A DNA stretch of 64,000 nucleotides, from contig CM057467.1 of assembly GCA_030035585.1 (NCBI GenBank), forward strand, positions 68,498,941-68,562,940, written 5' to 3'. Made by a program: the position numbers and the translations under genes. Source of the stretch: Dugong dugon (taxonomy: Eukaryota > Chordata > Mammalia > Sirenia > Dugongidae). This document shows positions 22,240 to 34,090 of the stretch, piece after piece. The first letter of the stretch is position 1; every line of letters starts with the position of its first letter. Under the pieces are notes generated by a model that worked only from the letters and a program-made list of their open reading frames with translations, was not told the origin of the DNA and ran no database searches.

Positions 22240-23589
22240 GGTTTGAGTACCCCAAACACTTTTTCTTTCTACTGTCTGGATTGCAGATGATTTATCCTGA
22301 ATGATTTGGAGTTTTTCCTCCACAGATTTTGAACTGGGAGACGTTTTGGTTCTAGTAATAGCAGAGTAGCTTGTATCAGATTAAATTTCTTGTAGAATAA
22401 AATTTATAAACTCTGAACAAAATATACGAAACAATTATTTAAAGACACTGAAGAACAACCAAGGTAGGCAGAAACTGCAGGATATTTGACTCTTAAAATA
22501 AGAGAAAAACATTGCTGAGAGCCACATTTATGTGGCTTTCCTTCTGAAGGTATTCCCCAGTGTACACAAGGCAGAGTGACTAGAACTCAAGCAAAAAGTT
22601 GTAGTCATGGCCTGAAGAGTTTGGAGTTGACAGTGATTGGAAATTGAAAAGGAAAATCCTGGAAAGGAGGAACCACAAAATCTGTATGTAAATAAATATT
22701 TGGCTGATCTGTGAATTGCATTTGTATCAATGAGACTCTCAGGACCTGAGAAAGAAATAACAGATGGAAAGCTGAAACTTCTGAGCTGAGACTTCGGCTG
22801 CTGCCCACCACAGGGGAGACAGAGATGGTAGTTAAAAGCCATCCAAGCTGGAGGGGCTTGATAAACACCTCAGACTTTCCACTGAAAGCCTAGAAGAGCT
22901 ACACTTAGAATTAAAGATTAAGTCCTCAAACTAAGAGAATCACTCTAGTACTAAGGGCAATTCCAAAATAGACCCCTTCCAACAAAGCTTTAAATTAAGC
23001 TTCCACAAGTCCAAGGTTATCCTTCAGTAATATAACTGCCTGCTAAAACAATAATTGCTCTTCAGAGAAAGATTATCGAATCCAGAATCTCTGCAATGTA
23101 TCATTCATAATAAAAAAATTACTCAACATATCAAGAAACTGGAAAATACGGTTCATACTAAAGAGAAAAATCAGTTTTTAGAGACCCACAAACAACCTAT
23201 ATACCTGTCGCTGTTGAGTTGATTGTGACTCCTAGTGACCCTGTATTTTGGAATTAGTAGGTAAGGACTTAAAAAACTGACAAACTACTAATTACTATGC
23301 AGTTACTGTCTGAGTAAAAGATGGCTATAATCGGTGAATAGCTGGGGAATTTCAAGACAGATTTTGAAATCATAGGAGGAATAAAAAAGGAAATTCCGGA
23401 ACTGAAAAATATAATATGAAGTAAATTAATTGGGTAGGATTAAGAGAGCATTGAAAAAAAACAAGACAAGATCAGTAAACATGACAGGCCAAGAGAAATC
23501 ATTCAAACTAAAGCACAGAAAAAAAATATTGAAAAGACAATGAACAGAGGCTTAGTGACTTGTGGGGAGGTATCAGGAAGTCTAATGTG
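22240..23589 (+). mobile_element. ancient L1M, 5' part and ORF1 remnant
   Basis: The segment begins a large old L1M that continues after 31256. Text such as 'agagtagcttgtatcagatt' and 'gaaattccggaactgaaaaa' and the final 'aaaaaatattgaaaagacaat' to 'caatgaacagaggcttagtg' matches the 5' part and ORF1 of old L1s. The reading frame is destroyed. A 40-nt AfroSINE scrap lies inside it, and the young L1 interrupts it at 23590. The left edge is approximate. Confidence 0.6.
23204..23246 (-). mobile_element. AfroSINE 3' scrap
   Basis: The short segment 'gtcgctgttgagttgattgt' followed by 'gactcctagtgaccctgta' matches the 3' end of a reverse-strand AfroSINE. The rest of the element is absent. Confidence 0.6.
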
Positions 23590-25074
23590 GGACTTCCGGG
23601 CAACATGGCCCTATAGGCAGAAGCACCACCCTGTCCTTCCTTGGCAAAGATCTGGAAAACTAAGCCAAACAGAGAAAACAGCAATCCTGAAATCCTAAGC
23701 ACCAAATGAAGAGGTAAAGAACTCATCCAAGCACCAAATGGAATAAGAAATAGAGAACAGAGAGTGAGGAAAGATACATGCAGAAGTCCCCTATCAGCTA
23801 CAACAGCACGGATCCACCATCTTGGACTCCTATCAGAGATTAGCGAACAGGGGGTACGAGAAAGTACCTTCACGGAGCTTCCAGCAGGAGACAGAACAAC
23901 CAGTAACCAGCAATATACGCTTTCCCACCCCGCACCCTTCTTCACCCCCATTCGACCTTCTCTGCTTCCTGCAGCCACAGTCTCTTGGCCGGGAAGCATC
24001 AGCTTCACCCTGGTGTTGCTTGGATTCTACTCGCCTGCACTGGCTAGCTCCCTAAGTGCCATTTGTTGGCTGCTGGTATTGCTTTTTTCCACTCTTTAGA
24101 TTTCTTCTTCCTTACCTCTCACCACGTACCCCTCCTTTCTCTCAAATACCTGACTCCATGTGCCATCTTTGCTTCTTCCTGATAAGTGCTGCTCGAGTGT
24201 GAGACTGCTTCCCGGCCCATACTGCCACGCTGGTGGGATCCCGGGGCTTTTGTTTGTTTGTTTTCTTTTTGTTTTCTCAGCTTGGGAGCCTGTTCTAGCC
24301 GGGTAGTACTGCACGGCGTGGGACCTACCGCCTCACTTTGCACAGACGTGCAGAAGGATCCCTGAGGGCATCTTTTTCCTTGTTTTGGGGGTCTTTTCCC
24401 CCGTTTTGGGGGGAGGGTTCTTTTTTTAATTTGTTTTGTTTTCTTTTCCCTCTTTTTCCCTTTTTGTCTTTCTTCATTACTCAGTTTCTTGTCTCTCTAT
24501 ACTTTTCCTTCTTTTCCTGTCCCCTGAATACCTGGCGCTGAGTGACACCTCTATACCTTCTAGCCAGGCTGTACTTCACAGCCTGGGAGCAACTTCCCCA
24601 GACCTTGTAGTTGCACCACTGGGATCCATGGGAGCTTTGCTTTTTTTCCTAATTTTTATTTATCCATTTTTTTCTTCTCCTTTCTGTTTTCTGCACTGTG
24701 TGCTGAACATCACACGGCCAAGCAGCCCAGGCACAGCCTACTGGAACCTGCCCTGCACTGATTACCAGCCTGCCCTGGTGGCCATAGTAAGTGCCACAAA
24801 CAACCCATACCAACAACTCCTCTTCAGCTAGACCTGCCCTGCTGTACCATATCAGAGTGACTGACTCTGCCAGTTGGAGAAAGAGGTGAAAAGTATCATG
24901 CCCACAGACGAGCAAACAACAAAGAACACACAGCCCGCCTGCTCAGACATAGCCCAATAAAACAAAACAAAAAAAAAGGATGAAACAAATCTACAATCAG
25001 TAAAAGAGAAAAATAACTACCGAATGCCCTGAAGACAGCAGACAATATCAAAACATTTACAAAAACAGGACAGG
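23590..25074 (+). promoter_or_regulatory. L1 5' UTR (internal promoter region)
   Basis: The region between the left target-site duplication and ORF1 is relatively GC- and T-rich ('gacttccgggcaacatgg' at the start, a G-rich patch at 24380-24420). In L1s this region carries the internal promoter. I see no tandem monomers. The open frames inside it (for example 23764-24099) have no L1 protein similarity I can see. Confidence 0.7.
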
Positions 25075-26033
25075 ATGGTTCTAGTAGGCGTCCAAAATAA
25101 AACACCAGCTGAATTACCAGCAGAAGAAAAGACACTACAACTACCTGATACAGAATTCAAATCTCTACTATTCAGAGCTATCCAAGAGTTGAAGCAAAAA
25201 GCAGACAAAAATGAGGAAAAAAATAGACAAATTCATGGAAAATACAGACAAAAAAATGGAAGAATTCAGGAAAATAATGCAGGAACAAAATGCCAAAATA
25301 AATACACAGCTAGAAATCATACAGAAACAACAATTAGAAATCCAAAAGATAAACAACAAGATTTCAGAAATGGACATGTCATAGAAGGACTGAAGAGCAG
25401 GTTTGAAATGATGGAAGATAGGATCAGTGAAATTGAAGACAAACACTTGGATACAACTCTGTTTGAGGAAAATAAGAAAAAAGAACGAAGGAAAATGAAG
25501 AGACCCTGAGAATTATGTGGGATACTATCAAAAGCAAAAATCTGTGAGTGATCGGAATTCCAGAACGGGGAGAAAACAGAAAACACAGAGGGGACCATTG
25601 AAGAACTGCTGACAGAAAACTTTCCCAATGTCATGAAAGATGAAAAGCTAGCCATCCAAGAAGCTCAACGAACCCCATATAGGATAGACCCCAAAAGAAA
25701 ATCACCAAGGCATATCATAATCACACTTGCCAAAACCAAAGACAAACAAAAAGAATCCTGAGAGCAGCTCAAGAAAAACAAAAAGTCACATACAGAGGAG
25801 AAACAATAAGACTAAGCTCAGATTATTCAGTAGAAACCATGCAGGCAAGAAGGCAATGGGGCAACATATATAAAACCTTGAAAGAAAAAAATTGCCAGCC
25901 AAGAATAATATGTCCTGCAAAACTCTCATTCAAATATGATGGTGAAATTAGGTCATTTCCAGATAAACAGAAACTAAGGGAATATGTAAAAACCAAACCA
26001 AACTTACAAGAATTATTAAAGGGAGTCCTCTGA
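25075..26033 (+). pseudogene. L1 ORF1p, broken
   Basis: L1 ORF1p is a trimeric RNA-binding chaperone (coiled coil, RRM, C-terminal domain) that packages L1 RNA. Frame 25075-25509 starts MVLVGVQNKT. Its middle is out of frame with the coiled coil, while its end has the expected FEMMEDRISEIEDKHLDTTL heptad text. The C-terminal domain is open at 25839-26033 (MQARRQWGNIYKTLKEKNCQ at its start, ending LQELLKGVL). At least three frame changes or stops separate these. Comparison with the 63.1-64.0 kb copy shows the same domain order. Confidence 0.9.
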
Positions 26034-26488
26034 TGTGAGAACAAACAACTTTGTCTCACAGGCTGAATCTAGAACGCAGGATCATAGCAGCCAGATACCA
26101 ATCTAGGAAATGAATTCTCAAGGACTACCCAAAACCAGAAGAAATACAACAGGGAATCAGAGCAGTTAATCTGTAAATGACCAAAACATCAGAACAATAA
26201 AAGAGGGAATAAACAGTGTAGGTGTAAAACCTTCTAATGGAGAGGAAGGCAAGGTGATACCAAGTAATATAGACTGCTTCAGACTTAGAAAGGTAAGGGT
26301 AAATTTCACGGTAACCACAAAGAAAGTTAACAAACGTACTCATAAAAATAAAGAGGAAAAACATAAAGTCTAAAAACAAAACCTACAAAAACAAAAGATG
26401 AAAAAAAAATCCACAAACAAAAGGAATTCAGCACAGGTGAATAAGAGGAACAAAGAAAACGTCAGCACCACAGAGAAAGCACTACAAA

Positions 26489-29400
26489 ATGACAGCAGTA
26501 AACTCACATCTATCAATAATTACACTAAATGTAAACGGCCTCAATACACCCATAAAGAGACAGAGAGTGAGAGAATGGATAAGAAAATAAAAGGATCCAT
26601 CAATATGCTGTCTACAAGAGACACACCTTAGAAACAAAGATGTTAATTTATTAAAAATCAAAGGATGGAAAAAAATATATCAAGCTAACAACTACCAAAA
26701 AAGAGCAGGAGTGGCAACACTAATCTCAGACAAATTAGACTTTAAAACAAAATCCACCATAAAAGACAAAGAAGGACTGTATATAATGATTAAGGGGACT
26801 ATCCATCATGAAGACATAACCATAATAAACATCTACACACCCAATGACAGGGCTCCAAAATACATAAAACAAACTCTGACAACACTGAAAAAAGAAATTG
26901 ACAGTTCCACGGTAATAGTAGGAGACTTCAACACACCATTGTCTGTAAAGGACAGAACATCTAAAAAGAAACTCAGCAAAGATGCAGAAGACCTAAAGGG
27001 CACAATCAGCCAACTTGACCTCATAGGCATATATAGAACACTCCATCCAACAACTGCAAAGTACACATTCTTTTCCAATGCACATGGAATGTTCTCCAGA
27101 ATAGACCACATCTTAGGCCACAGAGCAATCCTCAACAAGATCCAAAATGTTGAGATAATACAAAGTATCTTCTCTGACCGCAGTGCCATCAAGGTAGAAA
27201 TTAACAACAGATAGAGCAAGGAAAAAAATCAGTTACATGGAAACCGAATAACACCCTGCTTACAAACCACTGGGTAATAGAAGAAATCAGAGACGGAATC
27301 AAAAAATTCCTAGAATCAAATGAGAATGAACACACATCATACCGAAACCTTTGGGACACAGCAAAGGCAGCCCTCAGAGGACAATTTATAGCAATAGATG
27401 CACACATCAAAAAAGGAGAAAGACACAAAATCAAAACATTAACTACACAAATCAAAGAGAACAGCAAAAAAAAAAAAAACCCACAGCCACCAGAAGAAAG
27501 TAAATAACAAAGATCAGAGCAGAAATAAATGAAATAGAAAATCAATAGAAAGTATCAACAAAATCAAAAGTTGGTTCTTTGAAAGAATCAACAGAATCAA
27601 CAAACCCTTGGCCAGACTGACAGAAGAAAAGCAGGAGAGGATACAAATAACCCAAATAAGAAATGAAATGGGGGGCATTACAACAGACCCAACTGAAATA
27701 AAAGGGATCATAACAGAGTATTATGAAAAGCTATACTCCAAAAAATTTGAAAACCTAGAGGAAATGGATAAATTTGTACAAACACACTACCTACCCAAAC
27801 TATCACAAAGTGATGTTGAAAATCTGAACAGACCCATAACAAGAGAAGAAACTGAAAAGGTAATAAAAAGACTTCCAACAAAAAAAAGCCCTGGCCCAGA
27901 TGGCTTCGCTGCAGAATTCTACCAAACATTCAGAGAAGAGCTTGTAGCAGTACTACCCAAACTATTTCAGAACAAAAAAAAGGAAGCAGCACTTCTGAAT
28001 TCATTCTATGAAGCCAGCACAACCTTGATACCAAAATCAGGCAAAGAGGCCACAAAAAAGAAAATTACAGACCAATATCGCTCATGAATATAGATGAAAA
28101 AATTCTCAGCAAAATTCTAGCCAACAGAATTCAGCATATCAAAAAATAAAACACCATGACCAAGTAGGATTCATACCAGCTATGCAAGGATGGTTCAACA
28201 TTAGAAAATCAATCAATGTAATCCACCACATAAATAAAAGGAAAGAAAAGAATCACACGATCATCTCAGTAGACCCAGAAAAGGCATTTGACAAAGTCCA
28301 ACACCCATTCCTGACAAAAACTCTCAATAAAATAGGTGTAAAAGGGAAATTTCTCAACATAATAAAGAACATCTATGCAAAACCAACAGCCAACATCATT
28401 CTTAATGGAGAGAGGCTGAAAACATTCCCCTCAAGAACAGGAACACGACAAAGATGCCGTTTATCACCACTCCTATTTAACATTGTGCTGGAAGTTCTAC
28501 CTAGAGCAGTAAGGCAAGAAAAAGGAATAAAGGGCATCCAAATTGGTAATGAAGAAGTTAAACTGTCCCTGTTTGCAGATGATATGATACTATACATAGA
28601 AAACCCTGAAGACTCCACGAGAAAACTACTCAAACTAATAGAAAGATTCAGCAGAGTAGCAGGATGCAAGATAAACATGCAAAAATTAGTTGGATTCCTA
28701 TACACCAATAAAGAGAATGATGAAAAGGAAATCAGGAAAACAATACCATTTATAATAGCCCCTAAAAAAAATAAAATACTTAGGAATAAATCTAACCTCG
28801 GATGTAAAACACCTATAGAAAGAAAACTATAAAACACTACTGCAAGAAACCCAAAGGGATCTACATAAATGGAAAAACATGCCATGTTCATGGACAGGTG
28901 GACTCAACGTTGTGAAAATGACAATTCTACCCAAAGCAATTTACAAATACAATGCAATCCCGATCCAGATACCAACAACATTCTTCAAAGAGATGGAAAA
29001 ACTAATCATTAACTTTATATGGAAAGGGAGGAAGCCCTGCATAAGTAAAGCACTATTGAAGAAGAAGAATAAAGTAGGAGGACTCACACTTCCTGACCTC
29101 AGAACCTGCTATACAGCTATGGTAGTCAAAACAGCCTGGTACTGGTACAATGACAGACACTTTGACCAGTGGGACAGAATTGAGAACCCAGATGTAAATC
29201 CATCTACCTATGGTCACCTGATCTTTGACAAGGGCCCAAAGTACATCAGATGAGGAAAAGACAGTCTTTTTAACAAACGGTGCTGGCAAAACTGGATGTC
29301 CATCTGCAAAAAAAATGAAACAGGACACATACCTCACACCATATACAAAAACTAACTCTAAATGGATCAAAGACCTAAATATACAGCCAAAAGCTATAAA

Positions 29401-30301
29401 GTTCACAGAAGAAAAAATAGGATCAGTACTAGAGGCCTTAACTACATGGCATTAACAGGATACAAACTATAACCATCAACACTCAAACTCCATAAGATAA
29501 GCTAGATAACTGGGATCTTCTAAAAATCAAACACCTATGCTCTTCAAAAGACTTCACCAAAAGAGTAAAAAGAGAACCTGCAGACTGGGAAAAAATTTTT
29601 AGACATTACAAGTCAGACAGAGGTCTAATCTCTAAAATCTACAAGAAAATCCAACACCTCTACAACAAAAAGACAAATAATCCTATTAAAAAATGGGCAA
29701 AGGAAATGAACAGACACTTCACCAAAAAAAGACATTCGAATAGCCAACCGACAGATGAGGAAATGCTTATGATCACTAGTCATTAGAGAAATGCAAATTA
29801 AAACCACAATGAGACACCATCTTACCCCGGCATTACTGGCACGAATTAAAAACACTGGAAATAACAAATGTTGGAAAAGCTGCAGGGAGATCAGAACTCT
29901 TAATGCATTGCTGGTGGGAATGGATGATACAAACATTTTGCAAAATGATCCAGCGCTTCCTTAGAAAGCTAGAAATATAAGTACCATACAATCCAGTAAT
30001 CCCACTCCTAGGAATATATCCTAGAGCAATAAGAGCTGTGACACTAATAGACATATGCACACCCATGTTCATTGCAGCATTGTTCACAATAGCAAAAAGA
30101 TGGAAACAACCCAGATGCCCATCAACAGATGAGGAGATAAACAAACTATGGTACATACACACAAGGGAGTATTATGCAATGATAAAGAACAATGATGAAT
30201 CTGTGAAGCATCTCATAACATGGATGAAACTGGAGGACATTATGCTGAGTGAAATAAGTCATTCATAGAAGGCCAAATATTGTATGAGACCTCTATTGTA
30301 A
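26489..30301 (+). pseudogene. L1 ORF2p, all domains, broken
   Basis: The ancestral start is ATG at 26489 (MTAVNSHLSI). The endonuclease (to about 27210) shows QETH and GDFNTPLS, but the usual catalytic SDH is SDR in frame 26711-27214. The reverse transcriptase is split over 27608-28087 ([14 protein letters not shown]), 28182-28832 ([15 protein letters not shown] at 28572-28583) and 28879-29253. Near FADD the usual TRQGCPLS reads TRQRCRLS. The C-terminal end is shifted around the CCHC and runs to ISHS at 30268, one codon before the family's QKDKYCMRPLL end. An early stop lies at 26606-26608 (KK in frame with TAA). Not functional. Confidence 0.92.
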
Positions 30302-31255
30302 AAACTCATGAAAAGGTTTACACACAAAAAGTAACAATCTTTGTTGGTTACGAGGGATGGGAGGTGTGGGGGGGAGACACTAAATAGACAATAGATAAGT
30401 GGTAACTTTGGTGAAGGATAAGACAGTACACAATACTGGCGTAGCCAGCACAACTTGTGCAAGGAAAGGTCATGGAAGCACTGTAGACATATCCAAACTC
30501 CCTGAGGGACTGAATTGCTGGGCAGAGGGCTGTGGGGACCATGGTCTGGGGGAACATCTAGCTCAACTGGCATAACACAGTTTATAAAGACAATGTTCTA
30601 CATTCTACCTTGGTGAGTAGCGTCTGGGGTCTTAAAAGCCTGTGAGCAGCCATCTAAGATACTCCATTGGTCTCACCCCTTCTGGAGCAAGGGAGAATGA
30701 AAAGAACAGGATATCAGGAAAAGATTAGTCCAAAGGACTAATGGACCACAGCTACCAAGGCCTCCACCAGACTGAGCCCAGTACAGCTAGATGGTGCCTG
30801 GCTACCACCTCTGACTGCTCTTACCGGCATCACAACAGAGGGTTCTGGACAGAGCTGGAGAAGGATGTAGAACAAAATTCTAACACACACACAAAAAAAA
30901 GACCAGAATTTCTGGCCTGACAGAGACTGGAGAAACCCTGAGAGTATGGTCCCCGGGACACACTTTTGCTCAGTAATGAAATCACTCTTGAGGTTCACTG
31001 GTCAGCTGGGGATTGGATAGCCCCATAAAACAGAACAGGACTAATGAGGCACAGCAGTCCAGGGACAAGGACTAGAAGGCAGAGGGGACAGGAAAGCTGG
31101 TGATAGGGAACCCAAGGTTGAGTAAGGGCAGTGTTGACATGTAGCGGGGTTGTTAACCATTGTTATAGGGCAATATGTGTACTAACTGTTTAATGAGAAA
31201 CTATTTGTTCTGTAAACCTTCACCTGAGGTACAATAAAAAAAAAAAATTTAAAAA
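30302..31255 (+). terminator. L1 3' UTR and polyadenylation end
   Basis: The common L1 3' UTR, with 'gcctgtgagcagccatctaa', 'agtccaaaggactaatggac' and 'agatggtgcctggctaccac', ends in one tail: 'gagaaactatttgttctgta', a 'gtacaataaaaaa' signal and A-rich DNA. Unlike three other copies here it does not have the second serial end. Confidence 0.8.
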
Positions 31256-31330
31256 GAAGCCTAATGTGTATAATTGGAGTTCCAGAATTATGAGAAGTGT
31301 TAGAAAATATTTTGAACTGATCCAAAAAGC
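31256..31330 (+). mobile_element. ancient L1M, continuation after the young L1
   Basis: After the target-site duplication the text 'ataattggagttccagaatt' resumes the L1M ORF1 remnant broken at 23589. It is cut again by the AfroSINE at 31331. Confidence 0.65.
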
Positions 31331-31473
31331 CAAACCTGTTGCCATTCAGTCAATTCTGACTCATAGCGACCCTATACAACAGAGTAGAATTGCGCCATAG
31401 GGTTTCCAAGGAGCAGCTGGTAGATTCAAACTGCCAACCGTTTGGTTAGCAGCAGAGTTCTTAACCACGGCGC
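31331..31473 (-). mobile_element. AfroSINE, short form
   Basis: Reverse-strand copy from 'caaacctgttgccattcagt' to 'cttaaccacggcgc', lacking the central block. The element sits inside the old L1M. A target-site duplication is not clear. Confidence 0.92.
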
Positions 31474-31968
31474 AAAGGACAGTGAAATAGTGCATACAAA
31501 AATGTGTGGGATGCAGCTAAAGCAATGCTTAGAGGTAAATGTACAGCTTTAAAATGTTTGTGTTACAAAAGAAGTAAGGTTTAAGATCAATGGTCTAAGC
31601 TTTCACTTTAATCTAAAAAATAAGAGGAAATAAAAGTCTAAGTAGATGAAAAGAAAATAAAAGTAGAACTAGAAATCAATGAAAAAGACAACAATGAAGA
31701 AAATTAGCAAAGCAGAAAGTTGGTTTTTTTAAAAGAGTGATGTCAGTTAATCCAGGGAGAAAAAAAAAGAGAGTGAGAGAGAACACAGATTACCAATATC
31801 AGGAATGAAAGAGGAGACATAACTAAAGATTCTAAAGACACCTAAAAGATAATATGAAAATATGATCACCAAATTTAGACCAATAAATTTGACAAGTTTG
31901 ATAAAATAGATTAGTTCCTTGATAAAACCAATTTAACAAAACTAACACAACAAGAAATAGAAAATTGA
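31474..31968 (+). pseudogene. ancient L1M ORF2 remnant
   Basis: Conceptual translation in mixed frames gives L1 ORF2 fragments between endonuclease and reverse transcriptase, for example text equivalent to 'KVGFF' followed by 'ITNIRNERGDITKDS'. Many stops and shifts are present. The fragment continues at 32402. Confidence 0.7.
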
Positions 31969-32391
31969 CACTGTGGCGATATTTATGGCATGAAAACAAA
32001 CAAACAAAAAACAACCTGGAAGTAATTCAAATGTCCATTAATACAGAATTGGTCATGTTTCAGTAATACAGTGGAATGCACCATTTGAAGGAATGACTTG
32101 ATATGGAAATTAGAATGCACTGGCATGGAAATATGTCTGTTGTTAGGTGAAAAAAATCAAGTTTCAGATCAGTATGTATAGTATAAAACATTTACATGTT
32201 CAAACATGAATACAAATTCTGGTTGAATATTAACCAAATTATTAACAGTGGCTATTCTCAGGGGATTCTGTAGGACTTTCACCTTTACTTTACACATTTT
32301 TGTATTGTTTGAATTTTGTACAACATCAATTTCTACATAATTAGTAAAAGAGTTTAGGAGTGTGAAGTGATTAATAAATGAATTTAAAAAC
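31969..32391 (+). mobile_element. L1M/HAL1-type 3' end inserted in the L1M
   Basis: The 423-nt insertion is flanked by the perfect 10-nt duplication agaaaattga (31959-31968 and 32392-32401). It carries 'tggaagtaattcaaatgtcc', 'gtgaaaaaaatcaagtttca' and 'tttgaattttgtacaacatc', the 3' end of an old L1 or HAL1, truncated at its 5' side. Confidence 0.7.
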
Positions 32392-32401
32392 AGAAAATTG
32401 A

Positions 32402-32489
32402 ATATCCTTGTATCTATTAAAGAAATTGAATTTGTATTTTAATATCTCAAAGCTTCAGCTTATGGATAGCTTCAGTGGTTAATGCCTCT
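32402..32489 (+). mobile_element. ancient L1M ORF2, next piece
   Basis: The text 'tctattaaagaaattgaattt' and onward continues the L1M reverse-transcriptase N-terminus and is cut by the L1 3' UTR at 32490. Confidence 0.65.
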
Positions 32490-33041
32490 ATTTTTTTTTT
32501 AAATTGTGCTTTAGATGAAAGTTTACAGCTCTAGTTTCTCAAACAGAAAATTTATACACACATTATTATGTGACCCTAGTTGCTATCCCTGTAATGTGAA
32601 TGCACATTGCTCCTTTGCAGCCTGGATTTCCTGTGTCCATTCAACCAGCTCCTAACCCCTTCTGCCTTCTCATCTCGCCTCTGGACAGGAGTTGCCCATT
32701 TAGTCTCGTGTATCTACTTGAACTAAGAAACACACTCTTCAAGAGTATCGTTTTGTGTCTTATAGTCCAGCCTAATCTTTGTCTAAAGAGTGGGCTTTGG
32801 GAATGGTTTTAGTTCTGGATTAAGAGAAAGTCCGGGGGTCATGTCTTCCAGGGTTCCTCCAGTCTCAGACCATTATGTCTGGTCTTTTTACTAGAATTTG
32901 AGTTCTGCACCCCACTTTTCTCCTGCTCTGTCAGGGACTCTCTGTTGTGTTCCCTGTCAGGATGGTCATTGGTGGTAGCCAGGCACCATCTAGTTCTTCT
33001 GGTCCCAGGCTGATGGAGTCTCTGGTTTATGTGGACCCTTT
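32490..33041 (-). mobile_element. L1 3' UTR, older subfamily
   Basis: The minus-strand 3' UTR starts at a T-run ('attgtgctttagatgaaagt') and is 5'-truncated near 'tttgtctctt'. Flanks 'taatgcctct' and 'gaatgcttcc' resemble a diverged duplication. The type matches the tails at 46539 and 53208. Confidence 0.8.
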
Positions 33042-33745
33042 TGTCTCTTGGAATGCTTCCAAATTTTTAAGGAAAAAATGTAATCAATCTTACACAAACT
33101 CTTTCAGAAAATAGAGCAGGAGTATACAACATCTTTTCCTAGATATGTGCTTAAGAGAAATGAAAATGTATGTTTACAAATAGATTAATACATGAGTGTC
33201 TACAACAGCTTTACTTACAATGGCCAAAACTGGAAACAACCAAATGTCTATCAGTAGGTGAACCAATAAACAAATTGTGGTGTATGTATGCAATAGAATG
33301 CTACTCAGCAATAAAGTAATGGACCTCTGATACATGTAATAACATGGATGAATCATGCAGTCATTATGCTGAGGAGAAGAAACCAGATGCAGTAATACGC
33401 ATTGTATGATTTCATTTATATGAATTCTAAGAACAAGCAAAAGTAATCCATAGTGAGAGTAATCAGAAAATTATTGCAGGGCGGGGATTTTTTTTTTTTT
33501 TTTTGGAGCAGGAGGAAACTTTCAAGGAGGTGATAAAAATATTCTTTATCTTGTTTTGAGTAGTAGTTACATGAGTGAATACAGTTCTCAAAACCTATCC
33601 ATCTGAACACTTAAAGTTATGTGCATTTTATTATGTGTTATAGGTATGCCAATTAAAAAAAGAAAATGTTTATGTAAGAATGTTTATATTAGCTTTATTC
33701 ATAATAGCCAAAAACTAGAAACAACCCAAATGAACTCTATCCCAT
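33042..33745 (+). mobile_element. ancient L1M, ORF2 and 3' pieces
   Basis: Positions 33055-33115 read as L1M ORF2 ('cacaaactctttcagaaaat'). From about 33120 it jumps to the ORF2 C-terminus and 3' UTR: 'acaatggccaaaactggaaa', 'gtatgcaatagaatgctact', then 'attatgtgttataggtatgc'. Positions 33661-33745 hold a second short copy of the same segment. A T-run lies at 33489-33504. Confidence 0.65.
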
Positions 33746-33819
33746 AGCTGCAGAATTCATATTTTTTTCAAATAGTCAAGTTAATACTCGTTCAAGTTAA
33801 TATATGTGAATCACAGCCA

Positions 33820-34090
33820 ACCTTTATTTAATCCTTTTATGAGTCTAATGAGGTAGGTTGTGGCACCCTCACTTTTGTAAGTTTAGGAAATCAAACTTAG
33901 AGGGAGATTGGTCTTGTTCAAGATGGCAACCATGATGAGCGGTAGAATATCTCTAACCATGAAGGTGAACAATGACCATCTGTTCAACTTCAAAACCCAG
34001 GCTCTCACTACTCAAGAACTCAGAGTTCTTGATAACGCTGGTATTGGGTCTAGAAGCCAGGTCTCCTGAGTCTCAGTCTAGAGGTAGAAA
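33820..34090 (-). mobile_element. MIR SINE with an internal insertion (tentative)
   Basis: Reverse-strand MIR text at the left ('tttatttaatccttttatga') and right ('gaagccaggtctcctgagtc') flanks unassigned sequence. The words 'aagatggcaaccatgatgag' between them are not a recognised gene. Confidence 0.45.

Larger units (their letters stand above)
23590..31255 (+). mobile_element. full-length L1 with target-site duplication
   Basis: The insertion is 7.67 kb. It has a 5' UTR of about 1.5 kb (23590-25074), ORF1 (about 25075-26033), ORF2 (26489-30301), a 3' UTR of about 0.95 kb with a single end, and an A-rich tail. Flanks gaagtctaatgtg (23577-23589) and gaagcctaatgtg (31256-31268) form a 13-nt duplication with one mismatch. 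Both ORFs are broken, so the copy is dead, but structurally it is the most complete element in the window. It lies inside an older L1M. Confidence 0.95.

Noticed and set aside
23764-24831. Several 70-130-codon ORFs as genes
   Set aside because: They lie in the 5' UTR of the full-length L1, overlap on both strands and show no protein family.
33900-34080. Host exon suggested by 'aagatggcaaccatgatgag'
   Set aside because: No long open frame or splice pair; the ends look like a MIR.
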